From NCBI GenBank assembly GCA_000620545.1, contig JIBA01000016.1:62001-126000 (forward strand): a DNA stretch of 64,000 nucleotides, read 5' to 3'. The translations under genes were made by a program, and so were the position numbers. This document shows, piece by piece, positions 23,502 to 32,253 of this stretch (the first letter of the stretch is position 1; every line of letters starts with the position of its first letter). The notes beneath the pieces were generated by a model. That model saw nothing but the letters and a program-made list of their open reading frames with translations, was not told the DNA's origin and did no database searches. Source of the DNA: Intrasporangiaceae bacterium URHB0013. GTDB taxonomy: Bacteria > Actinomycetota > Actinomycetes > Actinomycetales > Dermatophilaceae.

Positions 23502-24836
23502 CTAACTGGGGCCGCCCTCGGCCGCACGGCGCTGATGTACGCGGGACGTGTAACGGCTGACTGCGTACAGAACGATTGTTGTCACGAAGCCGATCGTGGC
23601 CGGCCGAGAGATGCCAATCTGGTTATTTGCCGGGATGTAAGCAATGAATAGCGTTAGTTGCGCGAACAGCAGCAACGCTAGTGTTGACCGCCTATACACC
23701 GCCTCGACCCAGAGGCGGCACCACCACCACCCGAGAACAAACATTAGGGCCACCACTCCAGGGAACGTCAGGTCGGACGCGAGCCAAGGGTATGCGGTCG
23801 CCCAGTACATACCTTGTGGCCACCCGGTACGGACCTCCGTCCTAGCCGGGTATGTCGTGTCGGCCATGCTGTCGCCGAAGCCGTACTGTGCAAAATAGGA
23901 GTCGATCGCTCGAGAGCCTCCACGCATCTCGGACCACTCGAACGTGGTGTCAAGGTTGTAGGACAGCCCCAAGTAGCCGTGGGTCGGGTAGAATCCGACG
24001 ACGGCCAAGCCGCGGGCCAGGTCAGTCCCGAGCACGGTCTCGACTGCCGGGTTCGGCGCAAACTTTCCAGTCAGGCCGCCGACACTGGTGATGCGATCAG
24101 CTTGGCTATAGGTCATGTAGCCGCCAAACGCGAGCCCGACTGCGAGCAACGGCAGAAGCATTCTCCTCGTCCGCTGTCTCCCGCCTTGGATGGGACGGAC
24201 AGCTCTCACCATGAGCCCGACGAGCGCGAAGACGGCAAGGTCGCCGAGGCCCTTCGTCGTCCCGATGAAAAGGTAGTAGGCCGCGTAGGCGCCCACGCCG
24301 AGCAGCACAAGCACCCTGACGGCGATATAGAGGCGTTTCCAGTAGATGACCGCCAGCGGGCCGACTGGCACGTAGAGCACGGACGCAAGAGTCAGGATCT
24401 GAATGACGCTGTTCGATGACTCGGCCTGTTGTTGCTGGTACACGTCGAACTTCGACAAATACGCGTTGCCAGGGTTGAGCACTGCCTTGATGATGTCACC
24501 GGCCCCGGCTGCCCCGTAGGCGACGAGCATGCTCAACCCGTAGATGCCGAGGTAGATCGCCGACGCGCGAGTGAGTCGAATCACCGACCGTAGCCTTTCC
24601 GGCCCTTCCGGTGGTGAAACGGGCTCGTGCCGGTAGCGACGTGCCGACAGCCAGTACCCGAGCCAGAGCGCCCCGGCTGCGGCGAGCACGAATATGGACA
24701 GCGCCCACATGTCGCGAACTAGAGACGACTGCCCGATCAGAAGGAATGCGCCGTACGTGCCCAGCAGCCATGCCGTCGCCGCGTGGATGGGTAGTTTCAG
24801 GCCAAGCGACCCAGTCCGTGCGACGGAGTCATTCAT
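23502..24836 (-). CDS. Polytopic membrane protein, probable O-antigen/EPS polymerase (Wzy-like)
   Basis: A 444-residue integral membrane protein with ten or more hydrophobic segments and one large extracytoplasmic loop (the YPTHGYLGLSYNLDTTF region). This layout is typical of Wzy polymerases, a family too diverse for a firm match. Start ATG 24836 overlaps the previous gene by eight bases (ATGAATGA). No other Wzy candidate exists in the window, and a Wzx flippase, an initiating transferase and a Wzz-type co-polymerase are present. The role is therefore likely but inferred. Confidence 0.65.
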   Translation of the reverse strand: MNDSVARTGSLGLKLPIHAATAWLLGTYGAFLLIGQSSLVRDMWALSIFVLAAAGALWLGYWLSARRYRHEPVSPPEGPERLRSVIRLTRASAIYLGIYGLSMLVAYGAAGAGDIIKAVLNPGNAYLSKFDVYQQQQAESSNSVIQILTLASVLYVPVGPLAVIYWKRLYIAVRVLVLLGVGAYAAYYLFIGTTKGLGDLAVFALVGLMVRAVRPIQGGRQRTRRMLLPLLAVGLAFGGYMTYSQADRITSVGGLTGKFAPNPAVETVLGTDLARGLAVVGFYPTHGYLGLSYNLDTTFEWSEMRGGSRAIDSYFAQYGFGDSMADTTYPARTEVRTGWPQGMYWATAYPWLASDLTFPGVVALMFVLGWWWCRLWVEAVYRRSTLALLLFAQLTLFIAYIPANNQIGISRPATIGFVTTIVLYAVSRYTSRVHQRRAAEGGPS

Positions 24837-25785
24837 CACTCCCACCCATGTCGCCGCAACTGGCCTCACTTTTGATGCGCATTCGCAGCTCTTCCCATCC
24901 TTCGGTTCCAACTGGCGGCTTCCATCCCGCCTCTGTCAGCCAACTGACGTCCTGCCCCTGACCGAACCACATCATCTCGACTCTTCGGGCATTCGCCGCA
25001 ATCGGCGCCGAAAGCCGACCCGTTCGTTCCAGCAACTGGACGATGCCTTCGGCGAGCCTCGTAGGCAGCACGCGGGGCTCGCGTCCACCCAGGAGTTGCA
25101 TGAGGCCGCCGGTGGTCATGCCTTCCCATGGGTGGATGACGGTGCCGGGAGGCTGAGGCGGGCAGGTGGCCAGGAAGGCAATTGCACTCGCTACGTTCTG
25201 AACGAGTGCTTGCGGAGACGGGGCCGTTGAAGGCGCAGCCACGCTGCGCAACGGCGACTCGGCCAGCCGAACGATCGACCGGCTCACGCGCCGGTCAGCT
25301 GCGTGGACGCTGGGAGGTCGATAGATCACATGACGGTCTGGACACGCCCGGCGGACCAGCTGCTCTCCTACCGCCTTGGACTGGGCGTACGGCGAGAAGG
25401 CGTCTACATCTTCGGAGTCCGTGAGAACGGGTGCACGCCCTTGCACCACGGCACTGCTGACTTGGACGAACCGAGTACCAGACGAGGCATTCGTCGTCTC
25501 GGCAAGCAGACCCGGCAAGACGGCATTCGCCTGTCGAAGCGCGTTCACGTCCGTGGACGACGCGTCCGGGTCCCCCGCGGCATTGATGACAACCTGACAC
25601 CCCTCGAGGGTGGCCCTGACTGCATGACGAGACGCCACGTCGACGCGCACTGCCAAAGTCCGATCGTCCACGTCTCCCGAGACACGCAGCCCCGAGATCG
25701 GTCGTACTTCGTGACCAGCGCTTTCCAGAGCTGCGACGACAGCACGACCGATGAATCCCGATGCCCCAACGACTGCAACGGTCAT
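24829..25785 (-). CDS. NAD-dependent epimerase/dehydratase family protein (possible UDP-4-keto-sugar reductase, WbpV-like)
   Basis: An extended SDR of 318 residues. It has the Rossmann motif VVGASGFIGRAVVAAL at the N-terminus and the catalytic pair SPYAQSKAVGEQ. It lies in a tight operon with a WecA/WbpL-like transferase and a WbpM-like dehydratase. That trio makes and transfers D-FucNAc or D-QuiNAc in other bacteria, so this protein would reduce the 4-keto group. The C-terminal third is poorly conserved, so the substrate remains inferred. ATGA overlap with the preceding glycosyltransferase. Confidence 0.7.
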   Translation of the reverse strand: MTVAVVGASGFIGRAVVAALESAGHEVRPISGLRVSGDVDDRTLAVRVDVASRHAVRATLEGCQVVINAAGDPDASSTDVNALRQANAVLPGLLAETTNASSGTRFVQVSSAVVQGRAPVLTDSEDVDAFSPYAQSKAVGEQLVRRACPDRHVIYRPPSVHAADRRVSRSIVRLAESPLRSVAAPSTAPSPQALVQNVASAIAFLATCPPQPPGTVIHPWEGMTTGGLMQLLGGREPRVLPTRLAEGIVQLLERTGRLSAPIAANARRVEMMWFGQGQDVSWLTEAGWKPPVGTEGWEELRMRIKSEASCGDMGGSDE

Positions 25786-27026
25786 GCGAGCACCCCTTGG
25801 CGCGACGGTGAGAGAATGGCCTCTATGCGGTCGAGCGCGGCCTGCTCGGCGTACGTCTGCTCGTAGTGCGAGCGCGCGGCCACCCCCATCGCCTCCAAGT
25901 CGCCCGGTGAAAGCGCGGCCAGCTGCTCGGCGGCGGCAGCCATCTCAGCGTCAGATCCGGGGGTCACGCACAGACCGGCCCCGCTGTCGAGAATCACGCG
26001 AGCAGCATCGCCGGCGATGGCACCGATCAGCGGACGTCCCGCTGCCAGGGTCGCCTGGAGCTTGCTGGGAAGGGTCGTTCGCGACAACGGGCGGTCGCGA
26101 AGGCTGATCACCTGCACGTCGCCCGCCGCAAGGACGTGAGCCATGCGGTCAAAAGGCTGCGACGGGACGAATACAACATTGGAAAGGGCGGCGGAGGACA
26201 CGGCCTTCTTCAGACGACTCTCCTCGACACCACCGCCGACGAGGACGAATGCGATGTCCTGCCGGTGGCGGAGACGCTCAGCGGCTCGCACGATGGTGTC
26301 CAGGGACTGAAATTCGCCGAAGTTGCCGGCATACATGACCGTGAAGCGTCCGTCGACCCCCAACGATTTCTTGGCCTGATCCCGTGCGTGGAGGGGCCGG
26401 AAGGCGGACTCATCGGCCCAGTTGGGCACGTAGGACACCTTCTCCCCTGGGACCCCCCGCTGGAGCAGCCGTTCCGCCATGCCCGGAGCGGTGACAGCAA
26501 CGTGGCGCGCACGTCGATAGGTGAAGTCGCAGAAGCGGTGCAGGCCTCTCTCCACCGCAGATGCGCGACTCGATGATAAGAAGCCCGACGCCGTCACCGT
26601 GTCGGGCCAGAGGTCCTGGACATGCAGCACGAAGGGTGTGCCCCGCCGGCTCTGAAGGGCAAGCGCCGGCATGGCCGTGGTTGCGGGCGTCGAGTGGACC
26701 CAAGCCACGTCGACCTCCGGCAGCCTCGACAGCGCGACCAGCGACGCTGCCCCGGCAAATGTGAGGTAGTTACCCGCCCGTCGAAGCGCACTGTCATCGT
26801 GATTGACCCATAACGGTGCCCGATGCACGACGACACCGTCGAAGGACTCGCGTTGATAGGCCCGCACGGAGTAACCGGGGTAAAGCTTACCGTCCGGGTA
26901 GTTCGGGAACCCCGTGAGAACGTGCACCTCGTGGCCACGGTTCGCTAGCGCACGAGCGATGACGCCCGGAAGCGCGGCCGAGCCCTGCTCGGGATCGAAC
27001 CACTGGCTGATGTAAGCGATACGCAT
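25782..27026 (-). CDS. Glycosyltransferase, WbuB-like GT4 (probable L-FucNAc transferase)
   Basis: A 414-residue GT4 enzyme beginning MRIAYISQWFDPEQGS, with the family segments TGFPNYPDGKLYPGY, HVQDLWPDTVTASGF and YAGNFGEFQSLDTIV. These match the WbuB/WbnH-type group, in which WbuB of E. coli O26 transfers L-FucNAc. This fits the fnlABC genes in the same locus. Its ATG overlaps the stop of the initiating transferase (TAATG) and its stop overlaps the next start (ATGA). Confidence 0.83.
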   Translation of the reverse strand: MRIAYISQWFDPEQGSAALPGVIARALANRGHEVHVLTGFPNYPDGKLYPGYSVRAYQRESFDGVVVHRAPLWVNHDDSALRRAGNYLTFAGAASLVALSRLPEVDVAWVHSTPATTAMPALALQSRRGTPFVLHVQDLWPDTVTASGFLSSSRASAVERGLHRFCDFTYRRARHVAVTAPGMAERLLQRGVPGEKVSYVPNWADESAFRPLHARDQAKKSLGVDGRFTVMYAGNFGEFQSLDTIVRAAERLRHRQDIAFVLVGGGVEESRLKKAVSSAALSNVVFVPSQPFDRMAHVLAAGDVQVISLRDRPLSRTTLPSKLQATLAAGRPLIGAIAGDAARVILDSGAGLCVTPGSDAEMAAAAEQLAALSPGDLEAMGVAARSHYEQTYAEQAALDRIEAILSPSRQGVLA

Positions 27027-27976
27027 TACGAGGTTCGCTCCGTTAGGTTTGGCAGGGCGAGAAACAGGGCAACGATCGCGACGGTGGCAGGCACCGATCC
27101 CGCAGGTGGCAGCAGCAGCCAGACCAAGAGGACGACGGCCGAGGCGCCGGCTACGAGAAGAGCAACAACGACATGCGACAGCCCGGCGACGGAGACCAAG
27201 CGTTGGTAAGCATGCTCGCGGTGAGCCACCATGAGCGGCGCACCTCGCCGTTTACGTCGCACCAGCGTGAGGGCCACGTCGCCCAGATGAAGAGCCAAGG
27301 GCGCGAGCAGCACGGCCGCCGATCCACCTTGCGAGGATCCAAGCAGGACACCACCGGCGATCAGCGCCCCGATGAGGTAGCTTCCTGAGTCGCCGAGGAA
27401 GAGTCGCGCATGTGGAACGTTCCAAGGCAGAAAGCCCAGAGCGGCGCCGGTGGCGATGCAGCCGAGGACGCCCAGTCCGATGAGCGCTACCGGACCAGAG
27501 AACGCCGCGATCAGAGCAGCAACACCCCACACGGTAAGGACCGCTCCGCTGATGCCGTTGATGCCGTCCATGAAGTTCACGACGTTGACGATCAGCGGAT
27601 AGAGGCCTGCCCCAACCAGGGCGAGTCCCACACCGTTCAGCGAGAGCCCAACCAATGCACCGCATACTGCCTGAGCAGCCAGCCGAGGGAGCGGCGGGAG
27701 CGACATCCAGTCGTCAACGAATCCCACAGCTGCTAGGGCCACTGCACCAGCAACCACCACCCAGCTCACCGACAGCCCTAAGGTTACGGCCGCTACCGTG
27801 GCTGCAACCGAGCCCAGGAGACAGGCCAGTCCGCCAGCCCGTGGGGTCGGAGTGTCGTGTGATGAGCGATGGTTGGGGACATCGAGAATGTTGTGGCGGA
27901 GCAGAATGGCTCGCACGACCGGGGCTGAGGCGGCAGTCACGACAAGGGCCAGCAGCAGGACGAGTGCGTACCTCAT
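27026..27976 (-). CDS. Undecaprenyl-phosphate N-acetylhexosamine-1-phosphate transferase (WecA/WbpL-like, MraY family)
   Basis: A 316-residue membrane enzyme that puts the first sugar-phosphate on the lipid carrier. About ten hydrophobic helices are seen. Family motifs are VGFVDDWMS, VNFMDGINGISG, FLGDSGSYLIG and REHAYQRLV with the catalytic Asp and His residues. The start at ATG 27976 overlaps the preceding gene by ATGA. Close linkage to a WbpM-like dehydratase favours a WbpL-type specificity (D-FucNAc or QuiNAc), but GlcNAc cannot be excluded. Confidence 0.9.
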   Translation of the reverse strand: MRYALVLLLALVVTAASAPVVRAILLRHNILDVPNHRSSHDTPTPRAGGLACLLGSVAATVAAVTLGLSVSWVVVAGAVALAAVGFVDDWMSLPPLPRLAAQAVCGALVGLSLNGVGLALVGAGLYPLIVNVVNFMDGINGISGAVLTVWGVAALIAAFSGPVALIGLGVLGCIATGAALGFLPWNVPHARLFLGDSGSYLIGALIAGGVLLGSSQGGSAAVLLAPLALHLGDVALTLVRRKRRGAPLMVAHREHAYQRLVSVAGLSHVVVALLVAGASAVVLLVWLLLPPAGSVPATVAIVALFLALPNLTERTS

Positions 27977-29796
27977 GCAGAGCGTGCCTGGAGAGTTGCA
28001 GGAGCGTGAGCGCCGGATTCGCCAGCCATCCACTCCACGGCCTCGTGGCCCGTTGAAAACGCGGTTTTAAGGGTCTCCTGCGAGCTGATGCTGGGCACGG
28101 CGACGCTGTCGACCAAGGGATGTGCGGTTTGCCGACGGTCCTCGTTGGGAGAGAAGAGCTCCTCGCCGAGCTTCTCGCCAGGGCGCAGACCGGTGAAGAC
28201 GACGTCTATGTCGCGTCGCCCGCTCATCCGGATCAGCGTGTTGGCGACCTCGAGGATCTTCACCTGCTCGCCCATCTCGAGCACCATGACCTCACCGTCG
28301 ACACCGATCGAGGCGGCCTCGAGCACGAGCTGACACGCCTCCGGGATGAGCATGAAGTAGCGGCGCACGTCCGGGTGCGTGACCGTGATGGGCCCGCCCA
28401 TCTCGATCTGGGCGGTGAACGCGTGCACGACCGAGCCGCGCGAGCCGAGGACGTTGCCGAACCGAACAGACACGTATCGCCCGGTGGCGCGGCGGGCGAA
28501 ATCGGCCGTGAGGCGCTCCGCGAGACGCTTGCTGTAGCCGAGCACACAGGTCGGGTTGGCCGCCTTGTCCGTCGAGATGTTCACGAACGTCGAGACACCG
28601 GCTGCCTCAGCGGCGGATAGAACGTTGAGCGTCCCGATGACGTTGCTCTTCCAGGCCTCGAGCGGATGTGCCTCGAGCAGCGGGAGGTGCTTGAGGGCGG
28701 CAGCGTGGAAGACGACCTCGGGGCGGGCCCTGTCGAACGCCTCGGCGAGCGCCTTTGGGTCGCGGATGTCGGCCAAGATGAGGTCTTCAGAATCGAGAAG
28801 ACCGTGACCCGAAAGGGTCATCTCTGTGGCCTGCAGACCTGACTCGTCGCGGTCGAGCATGAAGAGACGTGACGGGCCGAAGCGCGCGATCTGACGGCAC
28901 AGTTCCGAGCCGATTGAGCCACCGGCGCCTGTGACAAGGACACGGCGGCCTGAGATCTGCTCGGCGATGACGGTCGTGTCAAGCTCGACCGGGCGGCGAC
29001 CCAATAGGTCAGCCACGTCGAGGTCATGGAGGTCATTCGGTGTGGGACGGCCACCAATGATGTCCTTGAGCGGGGGCAGGCTGACGACATCTAGCCCGGC
29101 GTCTGCCGCGCGAGACGCCAGGTCACGCAGGGTGGCCGCCTCGGCGTTCGGCAGGGCAAGGACGAGGACATCCGCCTCGAAGCGCTCGGCCACGGCGGCG
29201 ATGTCGGCACGGGTGCCTCGTACGCGAAGCCCCTCCAGGCGCAACCGGTGCTTCGACGGGTCGTCGTCGAGGAGCGCGACAGGTACGAACGAGCCCGCAC
29301 CGTCGTACTTCATGCTGCGAAGAAGCCGACGGCCCGCCTCACCAGCGCCCAAGATGACAGCGCGTCGCTCGGCGGCGGTCTGCATCGCCCGGTGCGACCG
29401 GACCGTGCGCACCACGAACCGCAGAGCGAACATGGCAGCGATCGCCAGGGTGGCGGCGGTGACCGGAACGCCCCGTGGAATGACCGGCGTTGCTGCCATG
29501 AGCGACCAGAGGAACAGCACGGCTCCCACAACGGCCGTCGTTGTCGTCAGCTCGACGATCTCCTCGAACGAGCCGAGGACGTGACTGATCGAGTAGGGCC
29601 CCACGAGGTAGCCCACGACGAGCTGGCCCACCATGGCCGCGAGCGCGAAGTAGGCCGTGCCCCGCAGAAAGTGCTCGTCGACTGTGAAGTCGAGTCGGAT
29701 CCACAGCGCCGCGAAAAGCATCGCAACCCAGATCAGCGCGTCGACCGCAGCCCACCCGAGTCGCACCCACCGCGCTCTGCGTAGCTGTGCTGTCAC
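27973..29796 (-). CDS. Membrane-bound nucleotide-sugar 4,6-dehydratase (WbpM/CapD family)
   Basis: About 607 residues: four transmembrane helices (residues 10-130), a CoA-binding-like Rossmann domain with VILGAGEAGRRLLRSM, then the SDR domain with VLVTGAGGSIGSELCRQI and STDKAANPTCVLGYSK. The catalytic Tyr of FlaA1 is replaced (V-L-G-Y-S-K), as in WbpM-type enzymes where Met is found. It converts UDP-GlcNAc to the 4-keto-6-deoxy sugar. GTG 29796 is chosen for its GGTGAG upstream and family-like start; ATG 29850 is an alternative. It is the first gene of the minus-strand operon down to 23502. Confidence 0.9.
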   Translation of the reverse strand: MTAQLRRARWVRLGWAAVDALIWVAMLFAALWIRLDFTVDEHFLRGTAYFALAAMVGQLVVGYLVGPYSISHVLGSFEEIVELTTTTAVVGAVLFLWSLMAATPVIPRGVPVTAATLAIAAMFALRFVVRTVRSHRAMQTAAERRAVILGAGEAGRRLLRSMKYDGAGSFVPVALLDDDPSKHRLRLEGLRVRGTRADIAAVAERFEADVLVLALPNAEAATLRDLASRAADAGLDVVSLPPLKDIIGGRPTPNDLHDLDVADLLGRRPVELDTTVIAEQISGRRVLVTGAGGSIGSELCRQIARFGPSRLFMLDRDESGLQATEMTLSGHGLLDSEDLILADIRDPKALAEAFDRARPEVVFHAAALKHLPLLEAHPLEAWKSNVIGTLNVLSAAEAAGVSTFVNISTDKAANPTCVLGYSKRLAERLTADFARRATGRYVSVRFGNVLGSRGSVVHAFTAQIEMGGPITVTHPDVRRYFMLIPEACQLVLEAASIGVDGEVMVLEMGEQVKILEVANTLIRMSGRRDIDVVFTGLRPGEKLGEELFSPNEDRRQTAHPLVDSVAVPSISSQETLKTAFSTGHEAVEWMAGESGAHAPATLQARSA

Positions 29797-30099
29797 CCTG
29801 TACTCACCACTATCCCTGACTAACGTGCCCCGAGTCCACGCACGCGTCATGGGTTCTGCGACGATGACGACCTCGTCCCGGAACCCGACGTGAACGGCAT
29901 ATTTGGTGCCGATTCGGTCAAACCACGCGCATGGGAAGCATAACCCTGAGTTGGTAAAGTTTTGACATGTCGGACATGTGGACGCATGGCTGACCGTTGG
30001 CACTGGCATCCCGGGTAGTGCCGGACCCCGGTCCACTACGCTGCGAGCACCGGGGCCTCCCGGGCGGTTCGGCCTCGACGTCCTTGCTGGAGGAGCCCG
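29797..30099. other. Divergent intergenic region with ACATGT direct repeat
   Basis: Promoters for the leftward dehydratase operon and the rightward aquaporin gene must lie here. The middle part (about 29880-29990) is unusually AT-rich for this chromosome. Around 29964-29978 the palindrome ACATGT is repeated with three bases between (ACATGTCGGACATGT), preceded by a TTGACA-like hexamer. No other gene is visible. Confidence 0.4.
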
Positions 30100-30927
30100 A
30101 TGTACACCCCCAAGATGAGTTCACGCCTCGCCGTCGAGGCGCTCGGGACCTTCTGGCTCGTGTTCATCGGCTGTGGCTCGGCCATCTTCGACGGCAAGTT
30201 CCTCGTCAAGACGCTCGCCGACCAAGCACCGGTCAACTACGGCATCGGCCACCTCGGCATCGGCATCGCCTTCGGCCTGGCCGTCACGACCATGGCGTAT
30301 GCCGTGGGCCACGTCTCCGGGGCGCACTTCAACCCGGCCGTGACGATCGGCATCGCCGTCGCGAAGCGCTTCGCATGGCGTGAGGTGCCGGCCTACCTCG
30401 GCGCCCAGCTGGTCGGCGGCCTCCTGGCGGGCGGCGCGCTCGCCGGCCTGCTCTCCTCGACGGGTCGACGCGTCACCGGCAACCTCGCGGCCAACGGCTA
30501 CGGCGTCCACTCCCCCGGCGGGTTCGCACTCGGGGCGGTGCTCGTCGTCGAGGCGCTCGTCACCGCCTTCTTCGTCTACGTCATCCTCGGCGCGACCAAG
30601 GACGACGCCCCCAAGGGCTTCGCCCCGCTCGCCATCGGCTTCGGTCTGCTCCTCGCGCACCTCGTGGCCATCCCGATCAGCAACGCCTCGATCAACCCGG
30701 CGCGCTCGACAGCCGTCGCCTTCTTCAACGGCAACGGCGCCGCAGGGCAGCTGTGGGCCTTCTGGGTCGCCCCCATCATCGGTGGCCTCATCGCCGGCAG
30801 CACGTTCGCCTGGATCACCGGCGAGCGGCGCGACGACATGGACATCAGCGGCTCGACCGACATAGTCGAGAACGCAGCGGTCGACGCCGCAGGACGCCCC
30901 GTCCTCGACGTGGACTCCACCGACTGA
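30100..30927 (+). CDS. aqpZ: Aquaporin (MIP family, AqpZ-like)
   Basis: A 275-residue channel protein with six membrane helices and two half-helices carrying the NPA signatures (HFNPAVT and SINPARS). Before the first NPA lies GHVSGAHFNPA, and after the second RSTAVAFF; the Arg of the selectivity filter follows the second NPA. A ribosome site GGAGGAG is located seven bases before ATG 30100. The acidic tail after residue 245 is cytosolic. Transport of water is likely; other small solutes are possible. Confidence 0.93.
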   Translation: MYTPKMSSRLAVEALGTFWLVFIGCGSAIFDGKFLVKTLADQAPVNYGIGHLGIGIAFGLAVTTMAYAVGHVSGAHFNPAVTIGIAVAKRFAWREVPAYLGAQLVGGLLAGGALAGLLSSTGRRVTGNLAANGYGVHSPGGFALGAVLVVEALVTAFFVYVILGATKDDAPKGFAPLAIGFGLLLAHLVAIPISNASINPARSTAVAFFNGNGAAGQLWAFWVAPIIGGLIAGSTFAWITGERRDDMDISGSTDIVENAAVDAAGRPVLDVDSTD

Positions 30928-30934
30928 GACGCGG

Positions 30935-32245
30935 TCACGCCTTGGCCGCGAACATCCCGAGGCGGTCGGTGCCGAGCAGCGGGAAGACCGTCGACGACGA
31001 GAGCTGGGCACGCTTCTCGAGCGCCTCGGCGAGGATCGTTCGGTAATCGGTCGTGCCCGCCAGGTCCCCGTTGTCGAGGTTGGCCGCGGCGAGGCCGGGC
31101 CAGCGGCCGTAGACCTGCCCGCCGCGCACGCCGCCGCCCATGACGAGTGACACGTTGCCGTGCCCGTGGTCGAGGCCGCCGGAGCCGTTCTGCGTGACCC
31201 GGCGCCCGAACTCGCTGAGCGTCACGAGCGTCACGTCGCTCATCTGCGCGCCGAGGTCCTGGTTGAAGGCCGCGAGCGCCTGACCGAGGTCGGTGAGCTG
31301 GCGGAACATCCAGCCCGAGTCGCTGGCGCCGAGGCCGGAGTGCATGTCCCAGTTGCCGACGTCGATCGTCGCGGCGCGCAACCCGATGCGGGCTTTGATG
31401 AGGCGGGCGAGGTCGCGCAGGGCGTCGCCGACGGCGCCCGTGGGGTATGCCGCACCGTTGGCCGGGGTGTAGCCGGCGGCCTTGAGCGGCGCCATCGCCC
31501 CGAGCGCCCCGAGCGTCGCCTTCGCGGGTGCCGCGAGCGCGGCGGGGGCCCCGGCATACAAGGCGCTGAGAGCGGTGGTCCAGCGGGTCGACTCCTCGGG
31601 GGTGCTGGCGCCGCTGAGGCTGAAGCTGTCGACGGTGCGGATCGCGACCTCGGGGTTCGGGCCGATCATCGACTGGGGCGTCGTCGCCGAGCCGACCGAG
31701 GCGGACGCGAATGTCGAGACCGGCCCACTGAGGCCGATCATCCGGTCGAGCCAGCCGGTCCGCAATGTCGATCCGGGGGCGGCGTTCTCCATCGTGGCCA
31801 TGGCCTCGAAGTGCGACCGCGTCGGGTTGACCTGTCCGACGGCCTGGACGGCTGCGAGCCCGCCGGAGTCCCAGATCGGCTTGAGAGGTGCGAGGGCCGG
31901 GTGCAACCCGAAAGTGCTGTCGAGCTTGATCGCCCGCGACGCGGGGATCGCGATGGTGGGCCGCGCCGTGAAATAGGCGGGGTCCCCGACCGGGGCGACG
32001 GCGGACAAGCCGTCGAAGCCACCGCGCAGGCTGAGGATGACAATCGTATCGCCGGTGTATGCCGTCCCGGCGAAGGCGAGCTGCGTGGCGGCGCTCGGGC
32101 CGGCGGCGCCTACGACGGCGCCGAGCGCACCGAGGGCTGACGCGCCGGCGAGCAGTGTGCGGCGCGAGACCTGCGAGGTGAGCGCCTGCCCCTGGGGACA
32201 GCCGCAGCCCTCGACGGCAGTCGGGTGCGTGGGGGTGCTGGTCAT
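30935..32245 (-). CDS. DUF1501 domain-containing Tat-exported protein
   Basis: A 436-residue protein of the DUF1501 family (alkaline-phosphatase-like fold). It carries a twin-arginine signal (SRRTLLAGASALGALGAVVG) after a Cys/Gly-rich N-terminus. Downstream motifs include LSLRGGFDGLSAV and TLSEFGRRVTQNGSGGLDHG, typical of the family. It overlaps nothing but follows the DUF1800 gene by eight bases in an operon, the standard partnership of these families. The biochemical role is not known. Start ATG 32245 follows TTGAGGACCACC. Confidence 0.88.
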   Translation of the reverse strand: MTSTPTHPTAVEGCGCPQGQALTSQVSRRTLLAGASALGALGAVVGAAGPSAATQLAFAGTAYTGDTIVILSLRGGFDGLSAVAPVGDPAYFTARPTIAIPASRAIKLDSTFGLHPALAPLKPIWDSGGLAAVQAVGQVNPTRSHFEAMATMENAAPGSTLRTGWLDRMIGLSGPVSTFASASVGSATTPQSMIGPNPEVAIRTVDSFSLSGASTPEESTRWTTALSALYAGAPAALAAPAKATLGALGAMAPLKAAGYTPANGAAYPTGAVGDALRDLARLIKARIGLRAATIDVGNWDMHSGLGASDSGWMFRQLTDLGQALAAFNQDLGAQMSDVTLVTLSEFGRRVTQNGSGGLDHGHGNVSLVMGGGVRGGQVYGRWPGLAAANLDNGDLAGTTDYRTILAEALEKRAQLSSSTVFPLLGTDRLGMFAAKA

Positions 32246-32253
32246 GGTGGTCC

